Assembly (NCBI RefSeq): GCF_900099965.1
Contig: NZ_FNDJ01000030.1
Location: forward strand, 1 to 64,000
DNA from: Nonomuraea jiangxiensis
GTDB lineage: Bacteria > Actinomycetota > Actinomycetes > Streptosporangiales > Streptosporangiaceae
Length of the DNA: 64,000 nt
Direction of reading: 5' to 3'
In this document: positions 1 to 8,289 of the stretch, piece by piece
Position numbering within the stretch: the first letter of the stretch is position 1
Layout of the letters: every line of letters starts with the position of its first letter
Made by a program: the position numbers and the translations under genes
The notes under the pieces: generated by a model
Seen by the model: the letters and a program-made list of their open reading frames with translations, nothing else
Told to the model about the DNA's origin: nothing
Database searches by the model: none

Positions 1-318
1 GTGCTGGGCGCGTTGTACGCCGCAGCCGCAGCCGGCCTGCCCACCCTCGCCGACAGCGGCTACGACGGCGCCGGGATCGGCATTCATACGCCGATCAAAC
101 AGCCCGAAGGCAACCAGGTTCTCAGCCCGGACAACCGCACCTACAACCGGCTCCTACGCGCCCTGCGATGTCTCGGCGAACGCGGATTCGCCCTGCTCAA
201 AGGCCGCTGGCGGATCCTCCAGCACATTACCGCCAGCCCCAGCACAATCGGCGACATCGCCCGCGCCGCCCTTGTGCTCACCCATTTCGAGCACAACTAC
301 CTACCGACAATTCGCTGA
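1..318 (+). mobile_element. IS5-type DDE transposase, C-terminal fragment cut by window edge
   Basis: The frame is open from the first base, so the gene probably begins upstream and the GTG at base 1 need not be its start. The visible 105 residues match the C-terminal half of IS5/HARBI1-type DDE transposases: a DSGYDG segment, an NRTYN motif, then LRCLGERGFALLKGRWRIL, where the Glu after LG is at the place of the third catalytic acid. These enzymes cut and rejoin insertion-sequence ends. The stop is TGA at 316-318. I could not see a clear terminal inverted repeat in the 140 bases that follow, so whether the element is intact cannot be judged here. Confidence 0.75.
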
Positions 319-458
319 GATCACGTCAATGTCTGCGGGAGTTCTTCCGCCGCCGGCGGCCAACCGGGATGTCCCGCCGGGCGGGATGTGCATGTGACCG
401 CGGGCAGGTGGCTTCTCGCAGGCCGGGTTCGCCACGGGGCTGAGCACGGTGGCGGCTC

Positions 459-638
459 TCAGACGGTGGCGGGTCCGGGGATGTCGATGTCGTTCCCGCT
501 GATCAGGAGAATGTGATGGCCTTCGTAGCAGGTGAGCTCGACGGCTATGACCCCGATGTCGAGGTTGTGAACGCCGATGACGTGGTTGGCGGGCAGCAGA
601 AAGCGATCACCGCATTCGCCGCAGTAGGCCAGGAACAT
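459..638 (-). CDS. Small putative zinc-binding protein, 59 aa
   Basis: A 59-residue frame starts at ATG 638 behind a good ribosome site (AAGGGA about 8 bases upstream) and ends in TGA. It has a CxxC pair (Cys6, Cys9), then Cys37 and His41/His42 in TCYEGHH, which together could bind one zinc. Third positions are mostly G or C. It lies 45 bases downstream of the ThiF-like gene on the same strand, so it is probably the last gene of a GNAT-ThiF-small protein operon. I do not recognise a family. It could be a partner or small substrate of the ThiF-like enzyme, but it lacks the C-terminal Gly-Gly of ubiquitin-like proteins. Confidence 0.55.
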   Translation of the reverse strand: MFLAYCGECGDRFLLPANHVIGVHNLDIGVIAVELTCYEGHHILLISGNDIDIPGPATV

Positions 639-683
639 GATGCGTTTTCCCTTGATGGTGGTGCTTGTTCGACTCGTGGGTGG

Positions 684-1745
684 TCAGGTGATGGCTTCGG
701 ACAGGTCCAGGTGGCCGTGGAAGGGCGGGAGGCGCTCGCCCAGCAGGAGGCGGCGGGCGACGTGGGCGATCTGGCCGGCGGCGTAGCGGGCCTCCCCGGC
801 GAGTTGCGGATATCCAGACAGGTCCGTTCCGATGAGCCCGACCGACTCCTGGGAGCGTGCGGACAGGGCCGATAGGCCGCCCAGCCATGCGACCAGGGCG
901 GTGAAGCGGTCGGCCGAGGTCGCGAGGCCGGGGCCGACCAGTCCGTGGAACGGGGGCAGCTCGGGGTGCGTGGCGTAGGGCTCGACGCTGAGGAAGCCGC
1001 GCTCGTCGGCCGCGTACACGACGTTCAGGCCGAGCCGGCGGGCGGCCGTACGGGTGTCGTACTTGGCCGCGGCGCCGTCGCATTCCTCCACCAGCAGGTC
1101 GAGGCCGTGCAGGAAGTCCTCGACGTTGTCCTGGTCGATCGCCTCCTCCAGGAGGGTGACCTGGAGGTACGGGTCGATCGCGGCGATGCGGCGAGCGGCG
1201 ATGCGCGTCTTGAACTGCCCGATGTCGGCGTGGCCGGCGCCGAGCCGGTTGAGGTTGGACAGCTCCAGGCGGTCATAGTCGGCCAGCACGAGGTGTCCGC
1301 ACAGATGTTCCTGGGCGATCGTGACCGCCGCCTCCGCGCCCACCGACAGGCCCAGCACGCCGACGCGTTTCGTACGCAGTAGCAGTTGTTCGGCGCGGGT
1401 GATCTTGTTGCGGTTGCGGTCCGTCACGACCCGGAGGTATTCGTCGGGGGGCAGCAGGTGTGCGACCTGCGCTGTCCAGGGGAGATAGGCCCAGCACCCG
1501 TACGCCGCCAGGTCGCCTGGCACTTCCGGTCGTTCGCCCGACGATGGCCGCAGTGAGGCGAGTTCGTCGAGTTGGCGGTCGATCGTGTCCAGGATGGTGA
1601 TGCCGTGCCGGCGGCACAGAGCGCTGAATCGTGGGTGTTCTCCGCCGGCCAGCCGCACCAGTAAAGGTCGCCAGCTGTGCTCGGGGGCGAGGCCGGGGGA
1701 GGCCAGGGCGTCGGCGAAGTGGTCGAGGGTGAGGGTCGCGGTCAT
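684..1745 (-). CDS. ThiF/MoeB/E1-like adenylating enzyme
   Basis: A 353-residue protein. The first 125 residues are family-specific. Residues 127-250 form a Rossmann E1 fold: RVGVLGLSVGAEAA is the nucleotide loop, LADYDRLELSNLNR gives the acidic pair and the SNLNR arginine, and FKTRIAARRI gives the conserved Lys. E1-like enzymes activate a carboxylate as an acyl-adenylate, as in ThiF, MoeB and peptide-modifying relatives. No obvious catalytic cysteine lies where ubiquitin E1s have one, so it may stop at adenylation or hand over directly. The start ATG at 1745 overlaps the GNAT stop by four bases, showing translational coupling. It resembles the E1-like half of mycobacterial MoeY-type proteins, but the substrate is unknown. 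Confidence 0.8.
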   Translation of the reverse strand: MTATLTLDHFADALASPGLAPEHSWRPLLVRLAGGEHPRFSALCRRHGITILDTIDRQLDELASLRPSSGERPEVPGDLAAYGCWAYLPWTAQVAHLLPPDEYLRVVTDRNRNKITRAEQLLLRTKRVGVLGLSVGAEAAVTIAQEHLCGHLVLADYDRLELSNLNRLGAGHADIGQFKTRIAARRIAAIDPYLQVTLLEEAIDQDNVEDFLHGLDLLVEECDGAAAKYDTRTAARRLGLNVVYAADERGFLSVEPYATHPELPPFHGLVGPGLATSADRFTALVAWLGGLSALSARSQESVGLIGTDLSGYPQLAGEARYAAGQIAHVARRLLLGERLPPFHGHLDLSEAIT

Positions 1746-2290
1746 CGGGCAGGCTGCGCGATCGCGTTGCCGGCCGCGGTCGTCGGCGCGCGCAGGTCCC
1801 GTTCGTAGACCTGGCCGACGAGGTCCACGCCGAAGCTGTGGTGCTCCTCCTCTTCGACCAGGTCGAACCCGCGCGACAGGTAGATGTGGCGGGCCGCGAC
1901 GAGGGGATCGTTGGTCCACAGTTTCATGCGTTCGTAGCCGGCTTGGCGGGCGAAGGTGAGGCATTCGTCCACCAGCCGGGCGCCGAGCCGGTGCCCGCGC
2001 GCGTCCGGGTGGACCAGCAGGATGCGCAGCTGCGCAGTGGTCTGATCGCTGGCGACGCAGAAGACGCAGCCGACACGGCGGCCGTCGAGTTCGGCGATCC
2101 AGGCGGCCTCGCGGGCCGGGTCGTGGTCGGTGGCGTAGTCGGCGACGATGCGCGCGACGAGTGCCTCGAAGTCGGCGTTCCAGCCGAACTCGGTGGCGTA
2201 GACCTCGCCGTGGGCCATCACCACCCAGCCGAGGTCACCCGGCTGTCCCAGGCGGCGGATCGACGGGATTGCGGTCGGCTGGTGTCCCAT
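1742..2290 (-). CDS. GNAT family N-acetyltransferase
   Basis: About 182 residues with the acetyl-CoA core: LRILLVHPDARGHRLGARLVDECLTFAR holds the R/QxxGxG/A pyrophosphate loop (RGHRLGA), and the terminal YLSRGFDLVEEEEHHSFG strand is typical. GNAT proteins move an acetyl group from acetyl-CoA to an amine. ATG 2290 is preferred over 2320 because GGAG sits six bases before it. The stop overlaps the ThiF-like start (ATGA). The gene is transcribed away from the TetR gene, and the palindrome at 2330-2349 lies in its promoter region, so it is probably TetR-controlled. The acceptor is unknown. Confidence 0.82.
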   Translation of the reverse strand: MGHQPTAIPSIRRLGQPGDLGWVVMAHGEVYATEFGWNADFEALVARIVADYATDHDPAREAAWIAELDGRRVGCVFCVASDQTTAQLRILLVHPDARGHRLGARLVDECLTFARQAGYERMKLWTNDPLVAARHIYLSRGFDLVEEEEHHSFGVDLVGQVYERDLRAPTTAAGNAIAQPAR

Positions 2291-2329
2291 GGCAGCTCCA
2301 TACGGCTCGGCATTTTTCACGCCTCGATA

Positions 2330-2349
2330 ACTGAAACAGTCGTTTCAGT
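2330..2349. promoter_or_regulatory. Palindromic TetR operator
   Basis: ACTGAAAC-AGTC-GTTTCAGT is a perfect inverted repeat with 8-bp arms and a 4-bp centre. It lies in the 73-bp gap between the divergent GNAT-ThiF operon and the TetR gene, only 14 bases before the TetR start. Its size and symmetry fit a TetR dimer site, so the regulator probably represses both itself and the divergent operon. Confidence 0.75.
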
Positions 2350-2363
2350 GCCAGAGTAGCCCT

Positions 2364-2987
2364 ATGAGCCAGACAGCGCGACCCGCCTCCGCCCGCCAGC
2401 AGGAACTGCTCGAACGGGCCTACGTCTACGTGTTGGACCAGGGGCTGGCGGGGCTGTCCCTGCGGCCGCTCGCGACCGCCATCGGCTCCAGCCCTCGCGT
2501 GCTGCTGTTTCTCTTCGGCTCGAAGGAGGGGCTGACCAAGGCCCTGCTGGCCCGGGCGCGCAGCGATGAGCTGGAGTTCCTCGCCCGTACCCGAGCCCTG
2601 GCCCAGGACGTCGGCGAACGCGGTGACCTGACCGCCGCGGTACGCGCCACCTGGCAATGGCTGTCCGCGGAGCCGACGCGGCCGCTGCTCAAGCTCTGGT
2701 TCGAGGCGTACGCGCATTCGTTGATCGAGCCGGAGGGCCCATGGGCGGACTTCGCCCGGCAGACGGTCGAGGACTGGCTGGAGCTGCTGGCCGAGGCCCA
2801 GTTCCCGGACCTCACCACGGCGACGGCCACGGCCGAACGCACCCTGGCTCTGGCCGTCCTGCGCGGCGCGCTGCTCGATCTCCTGGCCACCGGCGACCTC
2901 GCGCGCGTCTCCGCCGCGATCGAGCACTACCTGCGTCTCGTCGCACCGCGGCAGCACCAGCCGAGCACGCCGGGGCCGGACTCATAG
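2364..2987 (+). CDS. TetR/AcrR family transcriptional regulator
   Basis: A 207-residue protein. An N-terminal helix-turn-helix spans about residues 12-60 (AYVYVLDQGLAGLSLRPLAT then GSSPRVLLFLFGSKEGL) and is followed by an all-helical ligand domain. TetR proteins bind a palindrome as dimers and let go on ligand binding. The N-terminal recognition region departs from the usual YxHFxxK pattern (LLFLFGSKEGL). The gene is divergent from the GNAT/ThiF operon with a perfect palindrome between them, so local repression is likely. The ligand is unknown. Confidence 0.88.
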   Translation: MSQTARPASARQQELLERAYVYVLDQGLAGLSLRPLATAIGSSPRVLLFLFGSKEGLTKALLARARSDELEFLARTRALAQDVGERGDLTAAVRATWQWLSAEPTRPLLKLWFEAYAHSLIEPEGPWADFARQTVEDWLELLAEAQFPDLTTATATAERTLALAVLRGALLDLLATGDLARVSAAIEHYLRLVAPRQHQPSTPGPDS

Positions 2988-3038
2988 CGGCCGGGGCGGT
3001 TCCGTCGCCGCGACCGGTCCGGCCATGCCGAGGCTTCG

Positions 3039-3341
3039 TCAGCCGCCGGGCCCGTCAGCCTGGGCCAGTACCTCGTAGTGCCGTACCGCCGGATCCGACC
3101 TGAGCAGGGTGGCGCGAGCGGCCGGGGTGACGTGCTCGTGCTCGTAACCGTCCCCGGCGAACCGCCGTACGGCGGCCATCGAGTCGAAGAGCGTGAGCGT
3201 GACCAGCTCGGGGCCGTCCGCCAGCAGGTACGCGCCACGGAAGCCGGGCACCTCCTGGAGATCGTGCAGGACCTCCTCCTCGAAGACGCGGCGGTATTGA
3301 CCGGGGTGCGCGGCGGTGGCCCGCCAAACTCGTGCGATCAT
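3039..3341 (-). CDS. Antibiotic biosynthesis monooxygenase-fold (ABM-like) small protein
   Basis: A 100-residue protein with the pattern of dimeric ferredoxin-like ABM or heme-degrading proteins: MIARVWRATAA strand, FEEEVLHDLQEVPGFRGAYLLAD, then LVTLTLFDSMAAVRRFAG. Members are small cofactor-free oxygenases or ligand-binding proteins. The start codon overlaps the stop of the upstream AraC gene (TCAT on the plus strand), so the two are translated together. The AraC regulator may sense what this protein acts on. The substrate is not predictable. Confidence 0.72.
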   Translation of the reverse strand: MIARVWRATAAHPGQYRRVFEEEVLHDLQEVPGFRGAYLLADGPELVTLTLFDSMAAVRRFAGDGYEHEHVTPAARATLLRSDPAVRHYEVLAQADGPGG

Positions 3342-4120
3342 GCCTCAGAGTCTGGTGGGCGGATTACGGCCGCCGCTTGAAGAATTTTGCGCAATCCGGC
3401 GGGCGGGGTGCCGCACTCGGCCCGTACGGTGCGGGTGAGGTGGGCCTGGTCGGCGAAGCCCAGCTCGGTGGCCAGCCCGGCCAGGTCCCGTGCCCCTGCC
3501 TCCAGCGCCGCGACAGCACGCAGGACCCGCACCCGGTTGCGGTAGGCGGCCATGGTGAGGCCGAGTTCGCGGTGGAAGACCCGGCTCAGGTGGTACGGGG
3601 AGCAACTCAACGAGCCCGCCAGCGCCCGCAGCGACAGAGCCGGATCCTCGCTCAGTAACCGGCGTGCCCGCTCCGCCAGCGCCGCGCGTGCCCCGCCCCC
3701 GCCGGTCCCCGCCGGATGCGCGTGCAGGAGGGTGCCGAGCGCCTCGGCCGGGTCGGCCAGGCCGGCGGTCAGCATCCGGTGCGCCACCGCCATCGCTCCC
3801 GTCACCGGGAACCATCCCCCCTGGGGCGGCGTGTCGAAGAAGGAGCCCGCGCAGCGCAGCGCGGTGCACACGTCGGGGGAGCCGACCCGGTGCGCGATGC
3901 TGTGCTCCTGGCCCGGCGCGGTGAGGTAGGCCATGGTGGGGTCGGCGCGCATCTCCCGCCCGTCGACGCGGGCCAGGAACGCGCCCTGCCACACGAACAT
4001 CAGCCGGTATTCCCCGGACGCCTCCGGTGCCGACCACTCCTCGTCCACCGCGTCGAACCGGACCTGTTCCACCACGAACCCGTCCCCTGCGGCGACCCGC
4101 CTCACCGTCCGCTCGTGCAT
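3338..4120 (-). CDS. AraC family transcriptional regulator
   Basis: A 260-residue protein. An N-terminal cupin-like half (about 1-110; EYRLMFVWQGAFLARVDGRE, APGQEHSIAHRV) precedes two helix-turn-helix units near the C-terminus (LSLRALAGSLSCSPYHLSRV and LAGLATELGFADQAHLTRTV, then the GTPPAGLRK tail). AraC proteins usually activate neighbouring genes on binding a small ligand. It overlaps the ABM-like gene by four bases and is divergent from the decarboxylase gene, with 81 bases between. Confidence 0.88.
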   Translation of the reverse strand: MHERTVRRVAAGDGFVVEQVRFDAVDEEWSAPEASGEYRLMFVWQGAFLARVDGREMRADPTMAYLTAPGQEHSIAHRVGSPDVCTALRCAGSFFDTPPQGGWFPVTGAMAVAHRMLTAGLADPAEALGTLLHAHPAGTGGGGARAALAERARRLLSEDPALSLRALAGSLSCSPYHLSRVFHRELGLTMAAYRNRVRVLRAVAALEAGARDLAGLATELGFADQAHLTRTVRAECGTPPAGLRKILQAAAVIRPPDSEA

Positions 4121-4201
4121 GTCCCGAGACTAGCCAGAGCATCCAGGTCAACCGTCGGCAAGAAGCCGTTTCCGCCTCCCGCCATGGGGCAAAGGGGGCC
4201 C

Positions 4202-5662
4202 ATGGATCAATCTCAGGCGCCGATCCTGGAGGCACTGCAGGCATACCACGACAGCGGGCAGTTGCCCTTCACCCCGCCGGGCCACAAGCAGGCCCGGGGC
4301 GTCGATCCGCGGGTCAGCGCGGTGCTGGGCGAAGCGGTGTTCCGCTCCGACGTGCTCTCGGTCGGCGGCCTGGACGACCGGTCGAGCTCGGGAGGGTTCC
4401 TGCAACTGGCCGAGCAGCTGATGGCGCATGCGGTGGGCGCCGAGCAGACGTTCTTCTCGACCTGCGGCAGCTCCCTGTCGGTCAAGGCGTCCATGTTGTC
4501 GGTCGCGGGACCTGACGAGAAGCTCCTGATCGGCCGGGACGCGCACAAATCCGTGGTGGCGGGCCTGGTTCTGTCAGGGATCCGCCCGGTGTGGGTGGAG
4601 CCGCGATGGGACGAGAAACTGCATCTCGCCCACCCGCCGGCGCCCGAGGCGTTCGCTGCGGCGTTCGCCGAGCACCCCGACGCGAAGGGTGCCCTGGTCG
4701 TCACACCGACGCCGTATGGCACGTGCACCGACCTGGCCGCCATCGCCAGAATCTGTCATGAACACGGCAGGCCGCTGATCGTGGACGAAGCCTGGGGCGC
4801 GCACCTGCCCTTCCATGCCGACCTGCCGACCTGGGCGATGGACGCCGGCGCGGACGTGTGCGTCACCAGCATCCACAAGATGGGCTCCGGCCTGGAGCAG
4901 AGCTCCGTCTTCCATCTCCAGGGCGACCTGATCGCACCCGAGTTGCTCAAGGAACGGGCCGACCTGTTCAGCACCACCAGCCCGTCGGTGCTGGTCTATG
5001 CCGCCCTGGACGGCTGGCGCCGGCAGATGGTCGAACACGGCCACGCCATCTACGACCGCACGCTCTCGCTGGCGAAGACGACGCGGGAACGGATCGAGGA
5101 GATCAGCGGCCTGCACGTGCACGGCCGCGACGACTTCTGCGGCCCCGGACGCGCCTTCGACGCCGACCCGCTGCAGCTCATGGTCGATGTGAGCGGCCTG
5201 GGCACGGGCGGCTACCAGGTCGCCGACCGGCTGCGTGAGCGCCACCAGATCAATGTCGGGGTGTCCGACCACCGCCGTATCGGGGTCCAGTTGACCCACG
5301 CCGACGACGAGCAGAGCACCGACCGGCTTCTGCGGGCGCTGGACGACCTCGCCCGGCGCGCCTCCGATCTGCCGCCTGCCCCTCCGCTGCGCATCCCGCC
5401 GCCTTCAGAGCTGCGACTGGAGCAGGCCATGCTGCCGCGGGACGCGTTCTTCTGCCGGGTCGAGCACGTGCCCTGGCAGCAGGCGAGCGGGCGGATCAGT
5501 GCCGAGCTGCTCACCCCCTATCCGCCCGGCATCCCGGCCGCGCTGCCGGGGGAGCGCCTCACCCGGGACGTGCTGGATTACCTTCACAGCGGGCTGGAGG
5601 GCGGCATGGTCATTCCGGACGCCGCCGACCCCTCGTTGCAGTCGGTCCGCGTGGTCGCCTGA
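4202..5662 (+). CDS. Orn/Lys/Arg decarboxylase-family PLP enzyme
   Basis: A 486-residue fold-type I PLP enzyme. Key points seen are FTPPGHKQ near residue 25, STCGSSLSVKA at about 86, the PLP-ring aspartate in IVDEAWGAH (Asp195) and the Schiff-base lysine in SIHKMGSG (Lys226). The C-terminal domain ends LTPYPPGIP, typical of the group. Members decarboxylate arginine, lysine or ornithine to polyamine precursors. ATG 4202 is chosen because AAAGGGGG precedes it; an in-frame ATG at 4184 has no better site. The length fits the short actinobacterial form lacking the N-terminal wing domain. Which amino acid it uses cannot be told. It is followed two bases later by a DUF488 gene. Confidence 0.85.
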   Translation: MDQSQAPILEALQAYHDSGQLPFTPPGHKQARGVDPRVSAVLGEAVFRSDVLSVGGLDDRSSSGGFLQLAEQLMAHAVGAEQTFFSTCGSSLSVKASMLSVAGPDEKLLIGRDAHKSVVAGLVLSGIRPVWVEPRWDEKLHLAHPPAPEAFAAAFAEHPDAKGALVVTPTPYGTCTDLAAIARICHEHGRPLIVDEAWGAHLPFHADLPTWAMDAGADVCVTSIHKMGSGLEQSSVFHLQGDLIAPELLKERADLFSTTSPSVLVYAALDGWRRQMVEHGHAIYDRTLSLAKTTRERIEEISGLHVHGRDDFCGPGRAFDADPLQLMVDVSGLGTGGYQVADRLRERHQINVGVSDHRRIGVQLTHADDEQSTDRLLRALDDLARRASDLPPAPPLRIPPPSELRLEQAMLPRDAFFCRVEHVPWQQASGRISAELLTPYPPGIPAALPGERLTRDVLDYLHSGLEGGMVIPDAADPSLQSVRVVA

Positions 5663-5664
5663 GC

Positions 5665-6264
5665 ATGCAGCGGTCTGCCGCGACGGCGGGGGCGGGTGGG
5701 AGCAGTGATGCTCGCCTGGTCTTCACCGTGGGCCATGGGGCGCGGCCGATCGACGCGTTCCTGGCGGTCCTGAGTCAGGCGTCGGTGTCGGTGGTGGCCG
5801 ACGTGCGCAGATTCCCTGGATCTCGGCGGCACCCGCACTTCGGTCGTGAGGCGCTCGCTGAGGCCCTCGCCGGATCGGGCATCGGCTACGAATGGCACGG
5901 GCGGTCCCTGGGCGGTCGCCGTACCGCGCTCCCTGGCTCCCGCCACACCGCCCTGCGCCATGGTGCCTTCGCCGGATACGCCGATCATATGGACACCGCC
6001 GAGTTCCGGGCGGCGGTCGACGAACTGGTGGCGCGCGCCGGCGCCGAACGTCTCGTGGTGATGTGCGCGGAGACCCTCTGGTGGCACTGCCACCGCATGC
6101 TGCTCGCCGACGCGCTCGCGATGCGGGGGGCGACCGTGGTGCACCTCATCGACCTCGGTCGCCAGGATGCCTATCGGCCACATCCCACCGTGCGCCGTGG
6201 GCCCGACGGATGGCCCGTGTACGACGTGCCCGACACCCTCCCCGGCGTACCCGCCCGGCCTTGA
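5665..6264 (+). CDS. DUF488 family protein
   Basis: A 199-residue protein with the DUF488 signature: FTVGHGARPIDAFLAVL at the start, VADVRRFPGSRRHPHF, YEWHGRSLGGRR, and the late LVVMCAETLWWHCHRMLLAD in which Cys, Glu and the HCHR cluster are conserved. The family is widespread and of unknown biochemical role. It begins two bases after the decarboxylase stop, so the pair is probably one transcript. An N-terminal extension of about 18 residues is poorly conserved-looking, and a later start near residue 19 is possible. Confidence 0.82.
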   Translation: MQRSAATAGAGGSSDARLVFTVGHGARPIDAFLAVLSQASVSVVADVRRFPGSRRHPHFGREALAEALAGSGIGYEWHGRSLGGRRTALPGSRHTALRHGAFAGYADHMDTAEFRAAVDELVARAGAERLVVMCAETLWWHCHRMLLADALAMRGATVVHLIDLGRQDAYRPHPTVRRGPDGWPVYDVPDTLPGVPARP

Positions 6265-6283
6265 CCCACCGCGCCAACGTCCG

Positions 6284-8287
6284 TCACAGCAGGTGGAGCC
6301 GCCCGGAGCGCGCGGGTACGTTGATCGTGTCGTGCGCGCAGCCGGCTTCCTGGTCCTTCTCCGTCCAGTTGATCGCGATGACGGCGCGACGGCCTCCGAC
6401 GGTCACGGGACGGCTGTACAGGCCGGGACCGGGAGTGTGCCAGGTGAGCGTCCTCCTCCTCTGGAGCATCCCCAGCAGGGATGAAAGGGCCGATCTGAGT
6501 GACGGAGCACCGTGCCCCGCGTAGGCCAGCGACGGGTAGGTGCCCACCACGATGGCCTGCCCGTCGCCCGTCCGGTTGCGGGTGACGGCCGGTGAGCCGT
6601 CGGTGAAGTACGCCACCGCCTCCGCCCCTTCCAGGCGCAGCAGATCACGCTGCCAGCAGGCCGGCAGGATCGTCCCGTCCTCCAGATGAACGGACAGGTC
6701 ATCCGCGGCGAGATCGGCGTCGATCTGGCGCACACCGAACAACGTGTCGAGGCCAGCGCCTGGCACCCGCGGACGCCGGGCCCCGCCCGGGGCGTACTCG
6801 CCGGGGGCGGCCTCGGACACGAGGATGCCGCCACGGCGGACGAACGCGTCGAGAGCGGCGGCCAGCCCGGTGGAGGCCGTGGCGGGCATCGGCCACAGGA
6901 TCGCCTCGATGTGCTCGGGCACCCCCTCAGCCTCCAGTCGCAGGTCGTGCAGGACCTCGACCGGCTCGTCGGCGTCCGCGAGCAGCCGGTACGCCCCCAT
7001 CACCGCGTCCCGATAAAGATCCATACCACGATCGGTGGCGAACGCGTGCAGAGCCGAACGCCGGGAGACCAGCAGACCGGTACGCCCCGGCTCAGGCACG
7101 ACCTCCCCCCAGTCCGCGACAACGGCCGCGAAGTCGCTCACCGCCCGGACCCGATCGGTCAACTCTCCGTCCGGCGCGCACAGGCCATAACCAGGGCTTT
7201 CCGGGCCGAGCAGTTCGGGCCGCCACTGCCAGAACACGACCCCGGACGCGCCGGACGCCACCGCGTTCCACATCCACAACGCGACCGTGTCCGCCCGGGG
7301 ATGGGCGGTGCCGCGGTAGCCGTCCCGCCTTCCCCGCCCGCCCTGCAACTCCGCCTGCCAGAACGGCTTGCCCCCGGCCGCGCCCCGCGCCGCGTCGAGG
7401 TTGAACAGGTGCTCGACCGGGTCGTCGCCCATCAGCCAGGTCGGAAAACTCGACGTGCCGAACAGATCCACCGGCCCGGTCAGGTCGAACTCGTCCAGGG
7501 TGTGGGTGGCCAGCTGGCCGGTGAAACCGCTCAACGCCACGTGCGTCATGACCGGTGTGCCGGGGTCGGCCCCGCGGACGATCGCGCAGCGCCGGTCGAG
7601 CCAGCCGGCCAGGTTGGCGAACCAGTGCTCCCGCCAGTCGATCATGTCGGGCACCGACTCGAACTGCCGGGGCGGGGCCACTTCGTCCCAGGAGGAGTAG
7701 CGGCGCGACCAGGCGGTGTTGAGCTCGCCGAGGGTGGCGTACCGGTCGCGCAGCCACTTGTGGAAACGGTCGAGGGAGGCCGGGCAGTAACAGTAGACGC
7801 GGCCGGGGTGGTAGGAGGCGGGCTCCAGGTGGGGTTCGTTCCATACGTCCCAGACGCGCAGCGCCGGGTGGCCCCGGTAACGGTCGGCCAAGGCCCTGAG
7901 GAAGTCCTCCGCCGCCGCCCACACCTCCTCGTTGTCGAAGCAGAGGCCGGGCCAGCCTCCTCCGGGGGTGTTCATGGCGGCGACCAGCCGTACCGGCCGG
8001 TCCTCGTGGTCGAGGTAGCGGGCCTGCGGCAGGCGGTGTTCCAGCCAGTAGGGCGCGTTCTCCAGGATCGTGTTGACGACCACGCCGAGGTCGTGCCGCG
8101 CCGCCAGGTCCATCAGCTCGTCGAGGTCGGCGAAGTCGAAGCCGCCGGGCGCCGGGTTCATCCAGCTCCAGCACGCCCAGAACTTGACCGTGTCGAGCCC
8201 GGCCGCCCGCATCCGGCCGAGGTCCCGGTCCCAGTCCTCGCGCGGCGGGTTCGGTGGGCGGTAGTACTGCGCGCCGATGATGGTCAT
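6284..8287 (-). CDS. GH42 beta-galactosidase-type glycoside hydrolase
   Basis: A 667-residue enzyme of the GH42 TIM-barrel clan. It has the opening GAQYYRPPNPPREDW, the acid/base glutamate in VWDVWNEPH (Glu151), the nucleophile glutamate in KPFWQAELQGG (Glu313), a VVFWQWRPE strand, then a beta-galactosidase trimerisation-like Rossmann domain (about 390-610) and a short beta domain. Clustered cysteines (CYC, residues 166-168) could bind zinc as in some GH42s. There is no signal peptide, so it acts in the cytoplasm on an imported beta-galactoside-like sugar. The start lies two bases after the permease stop; it is the last gene of the eight-gene operon. Confidence 0.88.
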   Translation of the reverse strand: MTIIGAQYYRPPNPPREDWDRDLGRMRAAGLDTVKFWACWSWMNPAPGGFDFADLDELMDLAARHDLGVVVNTILENAPYWLEHRLPQARYLDHEDRPVRLVAAMNTPGGGWPGLCFDNEEVWAAAEDFLRALADRYRGHPALRVWDVWNEPHLEPASYHPGRVYCYCPASLDRFHKWLRDRYATLGELNTAWSRRYSSWDEVAPPRQFESVPDMIDWREHWFANLAGWLDRRCAIVRGADPGTPVMTHVALSGFTGQLATHTLDEFDLTGPVDLFGTSSFPTWLMGDDPVEHLFNLDAARGAAGGKPFWQAELQGGRGRRDGYRGTAHPRADTVALWMWNAVASGASGVVFWQWRPELLGPESPGYGLCAPDGELTDRVRAVSDFAAVVADWGEVVPEPGRTGLLVSRRSALHAFATDRGMDLYRDAVMGAYRLLADADEPVEVLHDLRLEAEGVPEHIEAILWPMPATASTGLAAALDAFVRRGGILVSEAAPGEYAPGGARRPRVPGAGLDTLFGVRQIDADLAADDLSVHLEDGTILPACWQRDLLRLEGAEAVAYFTDGSPAVTRNRTGDGQAIVVGTYPSLAYAGHGAPSLRSALSSLLGMLQRRRTLTWHTPGPGLYSRPVTVGGRRAVIAINWTEKDQEAGCAHDTINVPARSGRLHLL

Positions 8288-8289
8288 CC

